From Lepas anatifera (lineage: Eukaryota; Arthropoda; Thecostraca; Lepadidae), in NCBI GenBank assembly GCA_034440635.1, contig JAOTON010000383.1, positions 62,001-126,000 on the forward strand: a stretch of DNA of 64,000 nt, given 5' to 3'. Below, piece after piece: positions 40,827 through 52,478 of the stretch (position 1 is the first letter of the stretch; each line of letters opens with the position of its first letter). The position numbers and the translations under genes were made by a program. Under the pieces are notes generated by a model. It saw only the letters and a program-made list of their open reading frames with translations, was not told the origin of the DNA and made no database searches.

Positions 40827-41058
40827 AAGACATGCCTGTCGTGACGTCATTCGCCGGAGGCAGATTCCGCAGTCAGCTGGTGGATGGCAAAAGCGGGCGG
40901 CCGCCATACATCGCCATGTATTAGTATGTTTTTTCGTGTGTGTTTGTGGGTTGTAATGCGGTTCCAGGCTTGATTTTTACTTTTTGGATTGTGAAAGAGT
41001 TTAAACTACCCACAGCAGGCATTAAAAAAGGTTTCTCGGACTCAGCAAGGCTAAAAAT

Positions 41059-43170
41059 ATGCCGTCATCTTGTGCGGCTTACGGGTGCAAATCCGAGCTG
41101 GGAAAGATATGGTATCGTTTTTTCGATTCCCGAAGGATGGGGGAACGTTGCAGGTTGTGGATAAATTCTACACGAAGGAAGGATTTTAAGCCTTATGTGG
41201 GATCAAGACTTTGCTCAAGCATTTTATCACAGGTGAGCCTCTCTTTTTAAGCTAAAACTTGATGTTAGGAAGGGTAGAAGCTACATACATTCTTAACATA
41301 ATCTCAACTGACAAGAGTTATATTTTCATAGGAAGTCTTGAGTTAGATATGTTTGGATGTCCAGGCATAAGTACCCAGCAAAGAATGTTTGCAATTTATG
41401 TAGGTTTTCGACAGTCGTAAAGCACCACATTAATCTAGCTGGTGATTTGTCTCCACAATGGAAACTTGAACCCAGACAAACTTTTCTTACCTGCCCTAAA
41501 CACAGGCAAAACTTGCCACAAACCAGTAAGTCTGTCCAGAGTCTGCCTCAAGATCTTGTTGAATTTTGTCATGTTCTGCAGGCTGGCCACTATTGGGAGA
41601 AAATTATTATTGTTTAAGTGAGAATGCTATCACTGACAACTATTAATGTATGCTTTCAGGCAAGCCAAGCAGCAGCAAGGAACATCCTGACTACGTCCCA
41701 AGCATTTTTGACTTCCCAGTTTCTCAAGGAGTAATGATCAACAGTGAGAAGAAAGTGGGCCGCCCAATCGTGCAGTCCAAAGGAAGATTTATTTGCTACC
41801 CGATGGGCCCTCATCCTCACCTGTGGCAGATGTCATCAATCTGCAAGATATGGTGGGTGTGTTGGAGTTATGGTTCAACTTGACTGCAACATTCGAAGAG
41901 AAACTGGTTCCTCACACCTTCATGAGAGTTGAACTGAGCTATGAATTGCACATTGTAAACATCCTAAGCTTTTTGTGACTTTAACCCTTCAATGATTGTA
42001 AATCTTCCACATTTACTAAAACAAAATATTAAAAATGTACAAAATACCTTTGTTGTTATGAAATACATGCATGGACTGAAAGAAGTAAAGCTTGTGAGGT
42101 AATTCCCAAAACAATATTGTTCATAAAGGCTCTTGCAATAGCCTAATTCATGCTATGATTCCTCAGGATTCTGGAGAGCAGCGCCTTCTTCTTCAGGCAT
42201 GCCTCGTTCCTCCTCCAACAACACTAAAGGATGCCATAGTGACATGGACAGTGTTTGTCTGGACTCTTCAGAGACAGCTTGCTCAAATGAAGGAACAATA
42301 GGGAATCGGCATCACATCATAATCGGCAGCCTGCTACAAAACCTGGAAGAGCTTCAAGGAGAGGTCGATAAGCTGAAGGCAGAAAACTGTGACCTCAAAC
42401 AAAACTGTGCCAGTTTTCTTACAAACTGATAAAGCATGATGAGGCTAAGGTACAGTATTACACAGGCTTCCTTCATCTACTACCTTTGAGTGGTTTTTTA
42501 ACTTGTTGGCCTCCTGCAACCCCAAGCTCAGTGCTGAAAACCTACCAGACATGACTCTCATGACTGTTATGAAGCTGAAGCTAGCCTTGACACACAAAGA
42601 CCTGGCATACAGGTTTGGTATACCTTTGGGACAGGTTTCTGCCTGTTTCAAAGAGCACTTGGAGAGCATGGCTCATCTATGAAGAGTCTTATCATGTGGC
42701 CAGCAAGGAGACGGTGAGGGCAAACCTTCCTCTATGCTTCAGGCATCCAAAATTGCAAAATGTAAGGGTCATCCTAGATTGCTTTGAGGTGTTCACAGAG
42801 AGACCCAAAACCTGAGCTGCCGTGCAAAAACCTACAGAATTACAAACACCACAACACGTTCAAGGTGCTATAGGTATTTTCCTGCAGGTGCTATCACCTT
42901 TGTGTCTGAAGCCTGGGGTGGTCGGGCTCAGACAAACATATAACCTTGTGCTCAGATCTAGTAGACATGCTAGAGCAGGGTGATGTGGTGCTGGCAGATC
43001 GTGGTTTTACTGTGGCAGATGAGTTGGCCCTCTATGGTGTGAGAGTGATCACACCTGCGTTCTCTAAAGGGCGGAGCCAGATGACCAGTCAGAGGTGGAA
43101 ACGTCAGACTCCTTTCAAGGGCGAGAATCCATATAGAAAGGGTGATTGGTCGTATGAGGATGAATTTTAG
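41059..43170 (+). pseudogene. THAP/DDE transposase of the ISL2EU element (multi-exon, frameshifted)
   Basis: The first exon (41059-41232, ending at GTGAG) starts MPSSCAAYGCKS, a THAP zinc finger (C-x4-C, then W, then C). The second C/H pair is broken by a one-base loss near 41218. Later blocks are SSSKEHPDYVPSIFDFP (41660-41740), a coiled coil EELQGEVDKLKAENCDLKQN (42350-42410) and a helix-turn-helix MTVMKLKLALTHKDLAYRFG (about 42560-42615). The DDE domain follows, with VILDCFEVFTERP (first D, about 42775), SEAWGGRA (about 42910) and GDVVLADRGF (second D, about 42995). Exon borders other than the first are not sure. It would bind the transposon ends and move the element, but is inactive as it stands. 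Confidence 0.75.
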
Positions 43171-43734
43171 AATTTTGAAAATGTAGTGCCAGTAGCACTG
43201 TTCCCAGAGATTGACAGCATTGTTACAGTGTGTGCAGGTATCACAAACCTGCACAAATCTGTTGTTTCATGAGCTTAAGGAACTAGGAATGTGATTGTGC
43301 AGCTTTAAGGGTTTTCTGCTCTTGTTGTGGGCTGTATGTTTCAGGGAATCATATTGCTTTGCTCTGTGTTTTCACTTAGACCAGTGTGGGTCCGCGCCTG
43401 TCCTGGCATGCAGATATTAGTGTGTTGGCATGTGAGAGCCTTATTTATTGCATGTTTTTGGTTGTGCTGTGTGCTACATTGTCCTGGACAAGAAGGCTAT
43501 CTAAAATATGAGGATGGCTTCAATAAAAATGTTTTTTTTACTAGTCTGGGCTTTTAAATGTTCTGCACATCATCACAATTACCATGCATTATCTTCAGGC
43601 CTCTACAAAATTGCCTTGAGTGTTCAAACAGAACAAAATGCTGCTCAAAATGTTACTTCTGTATTTTACATAAGATCACCTAATATGTCTATGGTACGTC
43701 ACCATCACTTGAAACTGAAATATTCAGCACCAGC

Positions 43735-45206
43735 TTATTTTGGCCTGATCACAGCAGGCATCACCTCATTGATGTAGAAGTACTGGAGATCGTTACTCAT
43801 CTGACAGATTTGCTCTTCATCTCTTTGGATGAGCAAAACATGGGGTGCATGACCTGGTACAAACACCGCAAAGAAGGCCCGAAACAGACCAGTCACTAAC
43901 AGTTGCCCCTGAACTTGGTACATGTTGCATGCTCCTCCAGCAGCATACCATTTTGGTCCAGGAAAACAGCATCCGGAGGGGACTTGTCCTTCAAACTGAA
44001 GGGACATTTGACCTCCAGCACTGCTCTCCCAGCAGTCACATGAAACAATACCATCTGGTGACCCAGCCAGGAATGGAGTTTCCTGGCTGACAAAAAGCCC
44101 ACACTGATGTAGCTTTGAGTTTGCATGTGTACCCTGGGTACTTCTTCTACAGCTCTCTTGGCTGCATCTTCATGAGTCCTGCCCCACTCACTGCTTCCAC
44201 TTTCAAATCTTTGGGCGGGCAAATGATCTTGTTCAGAAGGGTCTGGCTGGGCGGCCGCTTCTGACATGGTGCACCACTTCTCCACAGATGGACGCGGTCC
44301 ACGAAGATGACGATGATTTTTCAGATACGGGATGCACTTTGGTCCACTGTAGCACGTTCTAAATTCTCCAGTAAGTGACGTGGGTACATGTTGGGGAGCT
44401 TTCCCAGAAACTGCTGGCAGAATGATGTGGAGAGGGATTTTCCAGGCTCCATCTGCTTCTTCAGCATCATCATGGACTTGAAGAGTGGGTATGGCAGTTC
44501 TTCTCGGAACTGGTGGTACCACAGCTGACATCCAATGAAGAACCCACAGCACAACTACCTACAGCAGAGAGGTTGATTACCTTATTCTTAATCTCTGTGT
44601 CACTGAGCATGCACCCTTCCCACTTTGGCCGAATTGTCATGCCAGCTTCCTTGCACGGGGCCTTGATAGTGCTTGGCTCCACCTTCTTCTTGAATTGATT
44701 GTTCCAAGCACATGCCTGGCTAGTGCAGCTTTTCTCCGTGAGCCCAAGCATGACTGCCGTCTGGGCCTTAAAAGGCATGTGCTACATGACTGCAGACTTC
44801 TCCGACACCAGCCTTGCAGGTGCAGTGAGCACTTTTGATGCTGCCATCATCTTTGACAGAATCCATGGATAGTATTTTGCATCCGCTTTTTGACTCGCAC
44901 GGACTTCAGCACCAGAATCCTCAGGAATGACGTTGGTGATGGCCTGCAGATCTTCAAAGTACCCACATGACCAGATTGGAACAAGTACCAGGAATCCAGG
45001 GACTTGTAAGCCTTGAGTTATCAGCTGTGTACTTTCCCTTTGAGTTGATAAGGTACACATAAATGTCAGGGAACGTAATTCCCGGTAGTTGGCGTATGTC
45101 CATTCCACAACTCGCTCGGAATTTGGTATGGGTCTCGCACCCGCATACCATCGACGACTAACTTTTCCTGATATCTGCGGCGATCCACAGGGTCCAGGTT
45201 TTCCAT
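43735..45206 (-). pseudogene. SWIM zinc finger / YqaJ-like nuclease protein of the ISL2EU element
   Basis: The ATG at 45206 opens MENLDPVDRRRYQEKLVVDG. After a frameshift come GITFPDIYVYLINSKGKYT and a region with a SWIM zinc finger, CTCKAGVGEVCSHVAHA (C-x-C-x8-C-x-H), around 44760-44825. ACAWNNQFKKKVEPSTI follows. The YqaJ exonuclease part (44552-43896) holds WGRTHEDAAKRAVEE and VLEVKCPFSL, the motif with the catalytic E-x-K. It ends YQVQGQLLVTGLFRAFFAVF to the stop at 43735. At least three frame changes break it. YqaJ proteins resemble phage lambda exonuclease; their role in ISL2EU movement is not known. Confidence 0.75.
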
Positions 45207-45361
45207 CTTAATGAAAAAACACTCAAATACCGAAATTTGTCAAAATAACGGCGAAAACAGTCCCAACTCCCCACAACTCCTACAATCCAGCGTACTGCCG
45301 TCTGTTTTTGCCATCCAGTGAAATGTCATTTCTGAAAATATATTTTTGTGACGTCACCGCC

Positions 45362-45371
45362 GAAAGGGTCT
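45362..45371 (-). repeat. ISL2EU terminal inverted repeat, right
   Basis: GAAAGGGTCT on the plus strand, with TGACGTCAC just inside. It is followed by AT, the second copy of the 2-bp target. Confidence 0.85.
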
Positions 45372-45373
45372 AT

Positions 45374-45768
45374 AGTCGTCGGAAGAAAACAAAACAAACT
45401 TCGCTGTGGGTGTCAGACCCGGGCACCACCCGGCTTTGCATCCACCCACCTGTCTCTATCTATTATTCAGACAGATTATTTATACTCACGGTACGTTTCC
45501 ACTTGATAGGCGGAAATACCTGCTCATTTTGTGCTGTGATTTCTATTTAAGCTGTGCCAACCGTTGAACTGTTGGTCTTGTTGGTCCTACCGTGACGGAA
45601 ACTGTGTGAGATGAGGGCGTGGTAGACTGGGCCCCTGCTGTGTTGCTGGACTTTCTACCCTGACCCCGGTCTTGGCACTAGCTGTCCCACTCCCTCTACA
45701 AAAACAAATTGGACTGAGCTTCTAAACCTGCAGGGGTTTATCCGAATCTTTTTCATTATCAACCCACC
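45374..45768 (+). other. Leader of E2 or flank of ISL2EU
   Basis: 395 bases without a gene lie before the E2 ORF1 start. They probably hold the 5' UTR of E2. Part could belong to the element split by ISL2EU. No shared copy in the window allows an exact edge. Confidence 0.35.
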
Positions 45769-47143
45769 ATGGCTCCCTCAAATTCTAAATATATTGATAC
45801 CCGCTTTGAGAGACTGACAGCAGAAAACGCAGAACTTAGGAGAGAGATTGGTGATTTAAAGGAGTGTGTCACATTTCTAAAAACTGAGCTTCAAGGTCTC
45901 CAGTGTGTCATATCAGAAAATATTGAAAAGAGAGAGGCAGTTGAGACCAACATGACATCTGTGGAGTCTCAATGCTCCACTCTTCAATCTGACCTGACTT
46001 CAGTAAGTGGCATTTGCTCCTCCATCGCCCAAGACCAGAAAAAAGCTGAGGGTGGCTTTGGAGGCTCAGTCTCAGTACAGCCGGACTTCTACTCTCCTGC
46101 TCTCTGGGAAGGCAATCCCTGCATACAATTTGGGAGAGGACACTAAGACTGGGGTCCTGGGGCTCATTAGGGAGTACTTGGGCATCATCATCCACCCCCT
46201 AGCCATCTCAGCATGCCACCGACTCCGTAACCGAAACACCATCCTACTGCGGTTTATAAACCTGGATGAGAGAGAAGCTGTCTATAGGCAGCGAACAAGA
46301 CCACTCAAGCCAGGCCTATCTATTCAAGAAAGTCTGACTCCTGAAAGACTGGCCGTAGTGAAGATCCTTAGGTCATTGCATTATCCTAAGGACCAGTCCC
46401 CTCTCCACACTCACTATACGGATAGGGGCAGGATTTTCATCAAGCCCAAGGGAGTACTGAGGGCCATTGAGGTGGGGGTGGGTGCGACAAGAGGGGATAT
46501 CCTGTCCCTCTGTGAGGCAGAGAGACCAGGCATGTCTGTCCCGGGAACTCGCACCCACACTGGTAGAGATCCTCACCCATCTGGTTCACCCCACCAGACT
46601 TCACCTGGTCACCATTCCAATAGGCAGGCCCCTCCCTCAGACATGACTCCAGAGGCCTCAACTCCTGCTGCCTGGGTCCCTCAGGTGCCTCCCTCAGAGG
46701 TTGCCCGACCAGTCCAGCATGTGGGATCTCCCGAAACCACCATACCAACCCATCTTGAGATCACCTCCAAACAGAGTGTGCCTGTTGCGGGCTCTGGAGG
46801 TGGGGAGCCTGCGGGGGCCGGACAATCTGTCGAGGGTGCTGGGGTCCTGCGGGTTGGGGGTGACTTGGCTGGTCCTGGACTGGGGACTTTGGTTTCCCGA
46901 TCCCCCCTGGGCCCTATCAGTCCCACTGATGGGGGGCCATGCTGGCTGGGTCCCCCTCTGGACCTGGGGTTGCCTCAGATACCCCTAGGAATCCACCCAA
47001 GCATCATGACCTGCCAAACTTCGCACCTGGCTCCACCCCTCCCTCTCCAGCAGGCATATTTGGAAAGTGTCTCTGCCCTGTGGAGGGGGAAGCTCATGCT
47101 TCTGCTCCAACCCAAGGAAGGAGCAGAAGTGGTCATGCTCTGA
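45769..47143 (+). pseudogene. L2-like ORF1 (E2): coiled coil and RNA-binding domain
   Basis: The ATG at 45769 (MAPSNSKYIDTRF, preceded by CCACC) opens a strong coiled coil (ERLTAENAELRREIGDLKEC) to about 46000. A one-base shift near 46050-46100 leads to the second frame with SRTSTLLLSGKAIPAYN, ISACHRLRNRNTILLRF, RQRTRPLKPGLSIQESLTPE, GRIFIKPKG and EVGVGATRGDILSLC. A Ser/Pro/Gly-rich tail follows, with the stop at 47143. The layout is like L1 ORF1p (trimerising coiled coil plus nucleic-acid-binding fold). Sequence homologues are E1 (15163-15609, 27498-28329) and a fragment at 60011. Confidence 0.75.
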
Positions 47144-47408
47144 ACCCACCACCACACAAATTCAGCTAGCCCAAGAGTGTTGGTACTAACATGGGCTCTC
47201 CTCAATTTTTCTGGACTCACCCTTTACTCATTGAGCTGCCCATACTAGAAGGTCCAGCAACATGGTTGTGCTCCACTGTGGTGTAAGCTTCTGTCTTGTT
47301 AGTAAATTGTTTGCATTTCTTTCGTTGTGTGCATTATCTTAACTATTTCAGAGCCACTTTTGGCAGTAAACTTTGGTTAGATAAGTTCCCTTTTTTCCAA
47401 TTTTTTGT

Positions 47409-48466
47409 TTGTTCTTATTTTTCTTCAAAATTTCAGGTCCAATTCTTCGGTTTAGGCCAAATTACTCTTGCCTCAGTGCTGATCAGTATGACTCAGAAGA
47501 CTCATTCAGAACCAATTTAGAAAACTGTGATCAATTCAACTTAGCAAATTGTCGCCTAAATACCTCTAATAAGAGTAGTCTGATTTCCAACATTTCTGTC
47601 CTGCATGTCAATGTTCGATCATTGCAAAAAAATTTTGACAATTTTGAAGTCCTCCTACATCAGTTTTGTAAGAAACCTAAAATAATACTACTGAGTGAGA
47701 CATGGTTAGATCAGGGGCTAGTCTGCTGCTACAATATTCCAGGTTACACATTAGAAGCTTCCTCCCCACAAAATACTAGAGGCAAAGGTTCGGGCATTTA
47801 TGTCCATTCGTCCCTATCATATAAAAGGAGAACAGACCTAGAAACCAACCAACTTGAATTCCAATCAGTGTTCATTGAGCTAAATGTTCCAAATACGAGA
47901 AATATTTTGGTTGGCTCCACTTATCGATCTCCCTCCTACCCTTTGTCTGTGTACCTAGAATATTTAGAACCAATCATGAATGTAGTAAATCTTGATCCTA
48001 AGTCCTGTCTCATTGGAGGAGACTTTAATGTGGACCTGCTGAAACACGAAATCGACGACCAAGTTGCTTTGTTTTTGAATACTTTTGCTGCCTTTGGCCT
48101 GTTCCCATGCATTTCCCTACCCACCAGAGTGACAGGCCAATCAAATACACTAATTGACAATTTCTTCTACAATGATCCAGATCTGATCCAAAAATGTGGC
48201 ATCGTAATCTCTGACATTAGTGATCATTTCCCAATATGTGCTATCATGAACGTAATGTCTGGAAGCAAAAAGCATAAACACCCCAAGCATGAGCTCAGTT
48301 TCGATTTCCGCAAAATTGATGTCCTCAACCAAAGCCTGGCAACCAAACTGAACAACATTCTCACCATTAATGATCCTGAACGAGCAGCCAATTTTCTAGT
48401 CGACACTATCCACTCTGAAATAAATCGTCTCAGCCAAAAAAAAAGCTGACCGAAGAAACATTCCAG
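47409..48466 (+). pseudogene. L2-like ORF2 (E2), endonuclease part
   Basis: The EEP domain is open for about 345 codons: ISVLHVNVRSLQKNFDNFE, ILLSETWLDQGLV, KGSGIYVHSSLSY, VGSTYRSPSYPLS, CLIGGDFNVDLLKHE, PCISLPTRVTGQSNTLIDNFF and ISDISDHFPIC. All expected catalytic positions (N, E, D-x-N, D-H) are seen. The frame breaks in a run of nine A near 48440. 20 bases later the insertion begins. The true start is probably near 47560, since the frame 5' of it looks non-coding. Confidence 0.8.
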
Positions 48467-49191
48467 CAGACCCCGTTCAAGTTGTTTGGCAGCATTACGT
48501 CATCATGGCTGGAAAGGCAACACAGTTACTATGCAGGGCATTGGAGAAATTGCACTTTTTCGAAGCTCTAAATAGCCTATTTTAGAACTGTATCAACAGA
48601 ACTTATATGGTTGAACAGAAAGCTAAAAGATTTTTATTTGTGAAACCCTCAGACGTTTTGCAAAAACTCCAGTGAAGAATATTATTTTTACAAATTTTCC
48701 AGAGCGTGTCAAAATAAGAACAGGTTCAGCACTAACAGCTGTTTGCAGTAAGACTAATCTCGATTTTGATTGGCTGTTGATTTCTGACCTTTGATTGGCT
48801 GTTGGTGGTACCTGCAGCAGAAGCAATAAACACTGGTGATCTCTTCAGCTAAGGTAAATTTATTTCTCTCGGCTATTAAGTAGGCCGGAGTTGATCAAAT
48901 AAATGCATGCCCTTTCAACAAATTCTTTGAAGTGTTATAATTTTTTCATTAGATTTACGTAAAATACGCTGCTCGCCGTTGAGATCAAGGTTACTGTCAA
49001 ATGGGTGAAACAAGTTGATTTCGATTTATACTAGATTGGTGACAAAAACGCCCAAACTTGGTATGTTCCAGCTGATCCTTCCAAAAACTTGGTAGAATCT
49101 CCTATAACTTAGTAGGAAAGGCCGGTGACGTCATCATGGGAGGACTATATTTAGTAGGAAACTTGGTTGTACCCGTAGTTAAAGTACCCTG
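48467..49191. mobile_element. 725-bp non-coding insertion in E2 ORF2
   Basis: The insert is flanked by ATTCCAGCA (48460-48468) and ATTCCAGTA (49192-49200), a 7-bp exact or 9-bp one-mismatch duplication. Removing it restores the E2 frame (RRNIP followed by QPWISFGLLRSINKK). No coding sequence is seen. The right end reads CAGGGTAC on the minus strand, like a hAT terminus, but the left end does not match it well. Class is open: non-autonomous hAT or another cut-and-paste element. Confidence 0.7.
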
Positions 49192-49655
49192 ATTCCAGTA
49201 CAACCATGGATATCGTTTGGCCTTCTTCGCAGCATTAACAAGAAAAATGAACTATACAAAAATTCATTAAAGAACCGTCCGCCCAAAATAGAGAAATTTA
49301 TAAAGCCTACCGAAATCGTCTCACTCACCTTATACGTCTAGCCAAAAAAACAATATTTTGATCGAAAGCTCTCCGAACATAAGGCAAATCCTTTCAAACT
49401 TTGGAAAATTTTGAAATCACTAGTACGTAAAAACAAATCGAAACCTGAACTACCAGATCACTTTGTCTCTGGTAATTGCTCTTTTTCGTCACCCTTGGAC
49501 ATTGCTAATGAGTTTAATTCATTTTTTGGCTCCATCGCTTCTACTCTGGATGGAAAATTACACCAATCCAACATGGACTCACTGGATTACCTCCCACGTA
49601 ACCAGCCTCTGAGGTCCCATTTCACTCTTTCCCCTACTTCTAAAACTGCGTTAAG
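49192..49655 (+). pseudogene. L2-like ORF2 (E2), linker before RT
   Basis: It continues with QPWISFGLLRSINKKNELYK and, after frame errors, FKLWKILKSLVRKNKSKPEL and DIANEFNSFFGSIASTLDG, as in E3 at 55730-56090. It stops abruptly at 49655, before the RT proper. Confidence 0.7.
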
Positions 49656-52164
49656 CTAGAGCCATAATTTAGGCGAATCCTCTCGTTACGGCGAATCAAA
49701 TTATCTATGGTATAAACATGCTGTGTCAAAATCTAAGAATGACCAAACCAAAGGTCAGGTCAAGAGCGTTATCTGGTCTGACATAATCGATATGCATACC
49801 AATCGACTCGTAATGACAATTTAAGAATAATGGTACTAACGTGAAATCTCTATCATCATTTCTTGCCAAGTTGTCCTGCGAAGTTGTCCGGGTTTCCTGC
49901 GAACCCATGTCTAAAAAAAGCTTAAATAGTCCCGAATGACCTTACAGAGATCACAGATCAAACATGTCAAGTTGGAGCTTTGGGGTGGTCCAATATACTT
50001 ATACTATGTGAACAGGAATCTACTTTAACCCTTTCCCTACTGGAGGTATTTTAATCCCTCGCCCTACCAGAGGATCGATTCGACCTCCCAACGCTTGAAA
50101 ACTAAGAAAGGTGGAAAAACGCGGTAAAGCTTAGCGTGTTGCCCGAGACCTGAACTCTCCGACGGTGGAAAATTATTTTTACCCTAGGTTAACTAGTGAC
50201 CTTGTGATGTCACAAAATGGCGAAATTGTGACACATTTAGAAAATTCCTTATAATTCGGGAATCAATGGGCCTGGAATAAAGCCCGAGGTGTCAATGTGT
50301 TTGTCTTGATGCAAGGAATTCAACAAAATGCGGCATGGGCTTGTAAGGTCACACGTGACCTTGACTTAGGTCCATCATGATCAAAGTCAGGTCGCATACC
50401 ATTCGAACACTTGGGTGATGCTCGTCACTATGATGCCAAATTCATTGCTGCATCTCGTCCCGTTTATGAGAATTCAACAGCTTCTAAAACTCACCAGCTT
50501 CTAAAATTCGCCAACAGCTTCTAAAACGGTAACCTTTGCTGACCTTTGGGAGCCCTGGTGCCTTCGTTATGGACTTGACCTTAAAATGGATCACATATTC
50601 CAGGTTTCCTTTTCAGGAGCTTTCGAATGTTGTTTAGAAACTTGATCTAACTATTCTGGAAGCCGAGCAACGCCCCGTTTTTTCAGGCTTATTTCTAGGG
50701 CCAAAATTGTCTTGCGTGGGCTTAGAAATGACGTCATAACTCGGTGACCCAACATGACATTGACTTGAAATTTTGTCAAGACGTTTCAAATTAATTTTTT
50801 ATACAATCTCCACGCAGCATTGGGCTAAACTAGTCTCTTTTTGTGTGTCATCGTGAAGAGCAGAGTGTGGGATGTCACGGGCACGTCGAACCCGACGAAA
50901 ACTGGCTGTTTCCAGCCTCCGCAGATCGAACGCACCTTCAAATGCAGGAATCAAGGATAATGGCAATATGTATCTGTATATTTTACAGCTTCAACAGGCA
51001 CCGACACCCAATTAGTAATGCAGTCATGTTACATACAACAGCGTAGTCCAACGATTATTCAAATAACATGGGTATACCACACACACATGCACACATGTAC
51101 TAACACGCATTAAGTAAAAACTACTAAAAAGCTGTTTCGTAAATGTGCTGATATGCTTAACCCCCACCCCATCGGGGGGCATCGGTGCCCCCCCCGAAGG
51201 TTTTCTCGAACAACTACTACCATATTAATGGGCTTCAAGGGCTTCAATTGGCCAAGGTGCCACATTCCCTTTAATGAAGTTCGGTGCTGCAATTTAAGTT
51301 CAAGCGCCGATGCCCCAGTCTTATCTCACGAATATAAATACATTCGCTTATCGTTACAGTGTTGCCACACCGTTTTGCCTTCTCCCCGGTTACACTACTT
51401 TCTTCACAGCACTTAATTCACGAAATTAGAACGGCGTTGCATAAACCAGTCGTTGATGGTTCTCGCTAGTGAATCCCGGCCTGATCGAGCATGGGCAGCA
51501 GTATATCGCCACATGACTCTCTCAGACACAGGCTCACAATAGCAAGATAGGAGATATGTTCAGATTTCTTGATCCTACAAGACGTCTGAAAAAGAAAATT
51601 CATTGTGAAGTACCGGAGACTCCTTGTTTTTGGAATCGTGCCGAAAGAGTTCGTTAAATTTGTAAAAACATAAAAAACTTCGATTTCATCTTCAGCATTA
51701 ACAACATCTAGGCGGCATGATACGAGCGACTTAAAGTAAGGTCATTCCATGTCAACTCGACACACCAAGTGCCAATTTTTACACGGCACCATCTCGGATC
51801 TTTATGATACTTTGCATACAGGGTTATCGTGGGCTGGGAACACGAATATGAGAATATTAGGAACTTGCCTCACATATTTTCGGATATATGACGATGTCAA
51901 TATTTGCTAAATGCTGTTGCATTCCCGTCTAAGCCATACCATGACCTCAAAGCGGTTTTAAAAATTTGCATTGTGCAAGCCGGTGGCCATCAAAATAAAG
52001 GTATGCATCCTCCTTTCAAATATGTACGAAAATTAGGCGATAGCCGTAATATTTAAAAAAAGAGGAAATCTGAGTGGGTGCCGTGCACTCAGTGTGTCGA
52101 GTTGGCATGGGGTGACCCAATACCAGAGGGCTCTCCACCAAGAAGTCCGGATCCTCTACTTACC
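49656..52164. other. Unclassified AT-rich region
   Basis: No coding region longer than noise. The stretch 49750-50620 has several AGGTCA/TGACCT half-sites (for example AGGTCAGGTCA near 49755). A GC hairpin, GGGGGGCA then TCGG then TGCCCCCC, lies at about 51175-51194 next to TTAA at 51158-51161. It resembles the ends of the TTAA element at 60697, but no matching second end was found. It may be old non-autonomous transposon DNA. Confidence 0.4.
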
Positions 52165-52478
52165 ATGATTACTTGGGCCTGCTTATAAGGTCCGATGACG
52201 ACGTCACACACTAGGTCGTAGCTCATCTTAGTGTCCACAGACATTTCGTCGAAGAGGATGGCGCAGTTCCGTTGGAGCGGCGGCATGTTCCGGGCTGCAC
52301 CTCCAAGAACCGCAGTAGCCCGTCGAAGGTACCAGGAATCACATGGAAGCCTGTCACCCACCATCTGAGGCATCGAGAGGAGGGCAGGGGCCACCTGCAG
52401 CATTGTAGCAAGTGTTAGCTTCTCGGGGAGTAGTGGATATGGGTTCCGAAAATGTAATGGCTGTTGATCGGAGGTCAT
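52165..52478 (-). pseudogene. P-element-like transposase exon (fragment)
   Basis: An open frame on the minus strand ends at a perfect splice donor (GTAAGT at 52164-52159). It contains CAILFDEMSVDTKMSYD followed by VCDVVIGPYKQ. The FDEM-x(n)-YD-x(n)-G pattern is the catalytic start of the RNase H-like fold in P-element/THAP9 transposases. Upstream residues (LTLATMLQVAPALLSMPQM) are helical. No other exon of such a gene was found on either side, so I take it as a remnant. A host gene derived from a P element is possible but not supported. Confidence 0.45.

Larger units (their letters stand above)
40817..45371 (+). mobile_element. ISL2EU (IS4EU) DNA transposon, complete but decayed, AT target duplication
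   Basis: A 4555-bp element with matching ends: AGACCCTTTC at 40817-40826 and its reverse complement at 45362-45371. Both ends also carry GTGACGTCA nearby (left after a 10-base insertion). AT dinucleotides flank it (40815-40816 and 45372-45373), as expected for this superfamily. It holds the two genes known from the group: a THAP/DDE transposase (plus strand) and a YqaJ-type nuclease protein (minus strand), arranged tail to tail. Both are broken by frameshifts. Confidence 0.85.
45769..49655 (+). mobile_element. L2/Crack-like LINE, copy E2 (3' part missing)
   Basis: ORF1 (45769-47143) and ORF2 (from about 47450) lie in order on the plus strand. A 725-bp insertion (48467-49191) splits ORF2. Coding homology stops at 49655 (HFTLSPTSKT) before the RT fingers. 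This copy shows the normal ORF1-ORF2 spacing of about 300 bp and so served as the guide for piecing together E1. Confidence 0.8.

Noticed and set aside
51158..51194. TTAA plus GC hairpin as one end of a second complete TTAA element
   Set aside because: No inverted partner end was found in either direction within the window, so only a possible relation is noted.
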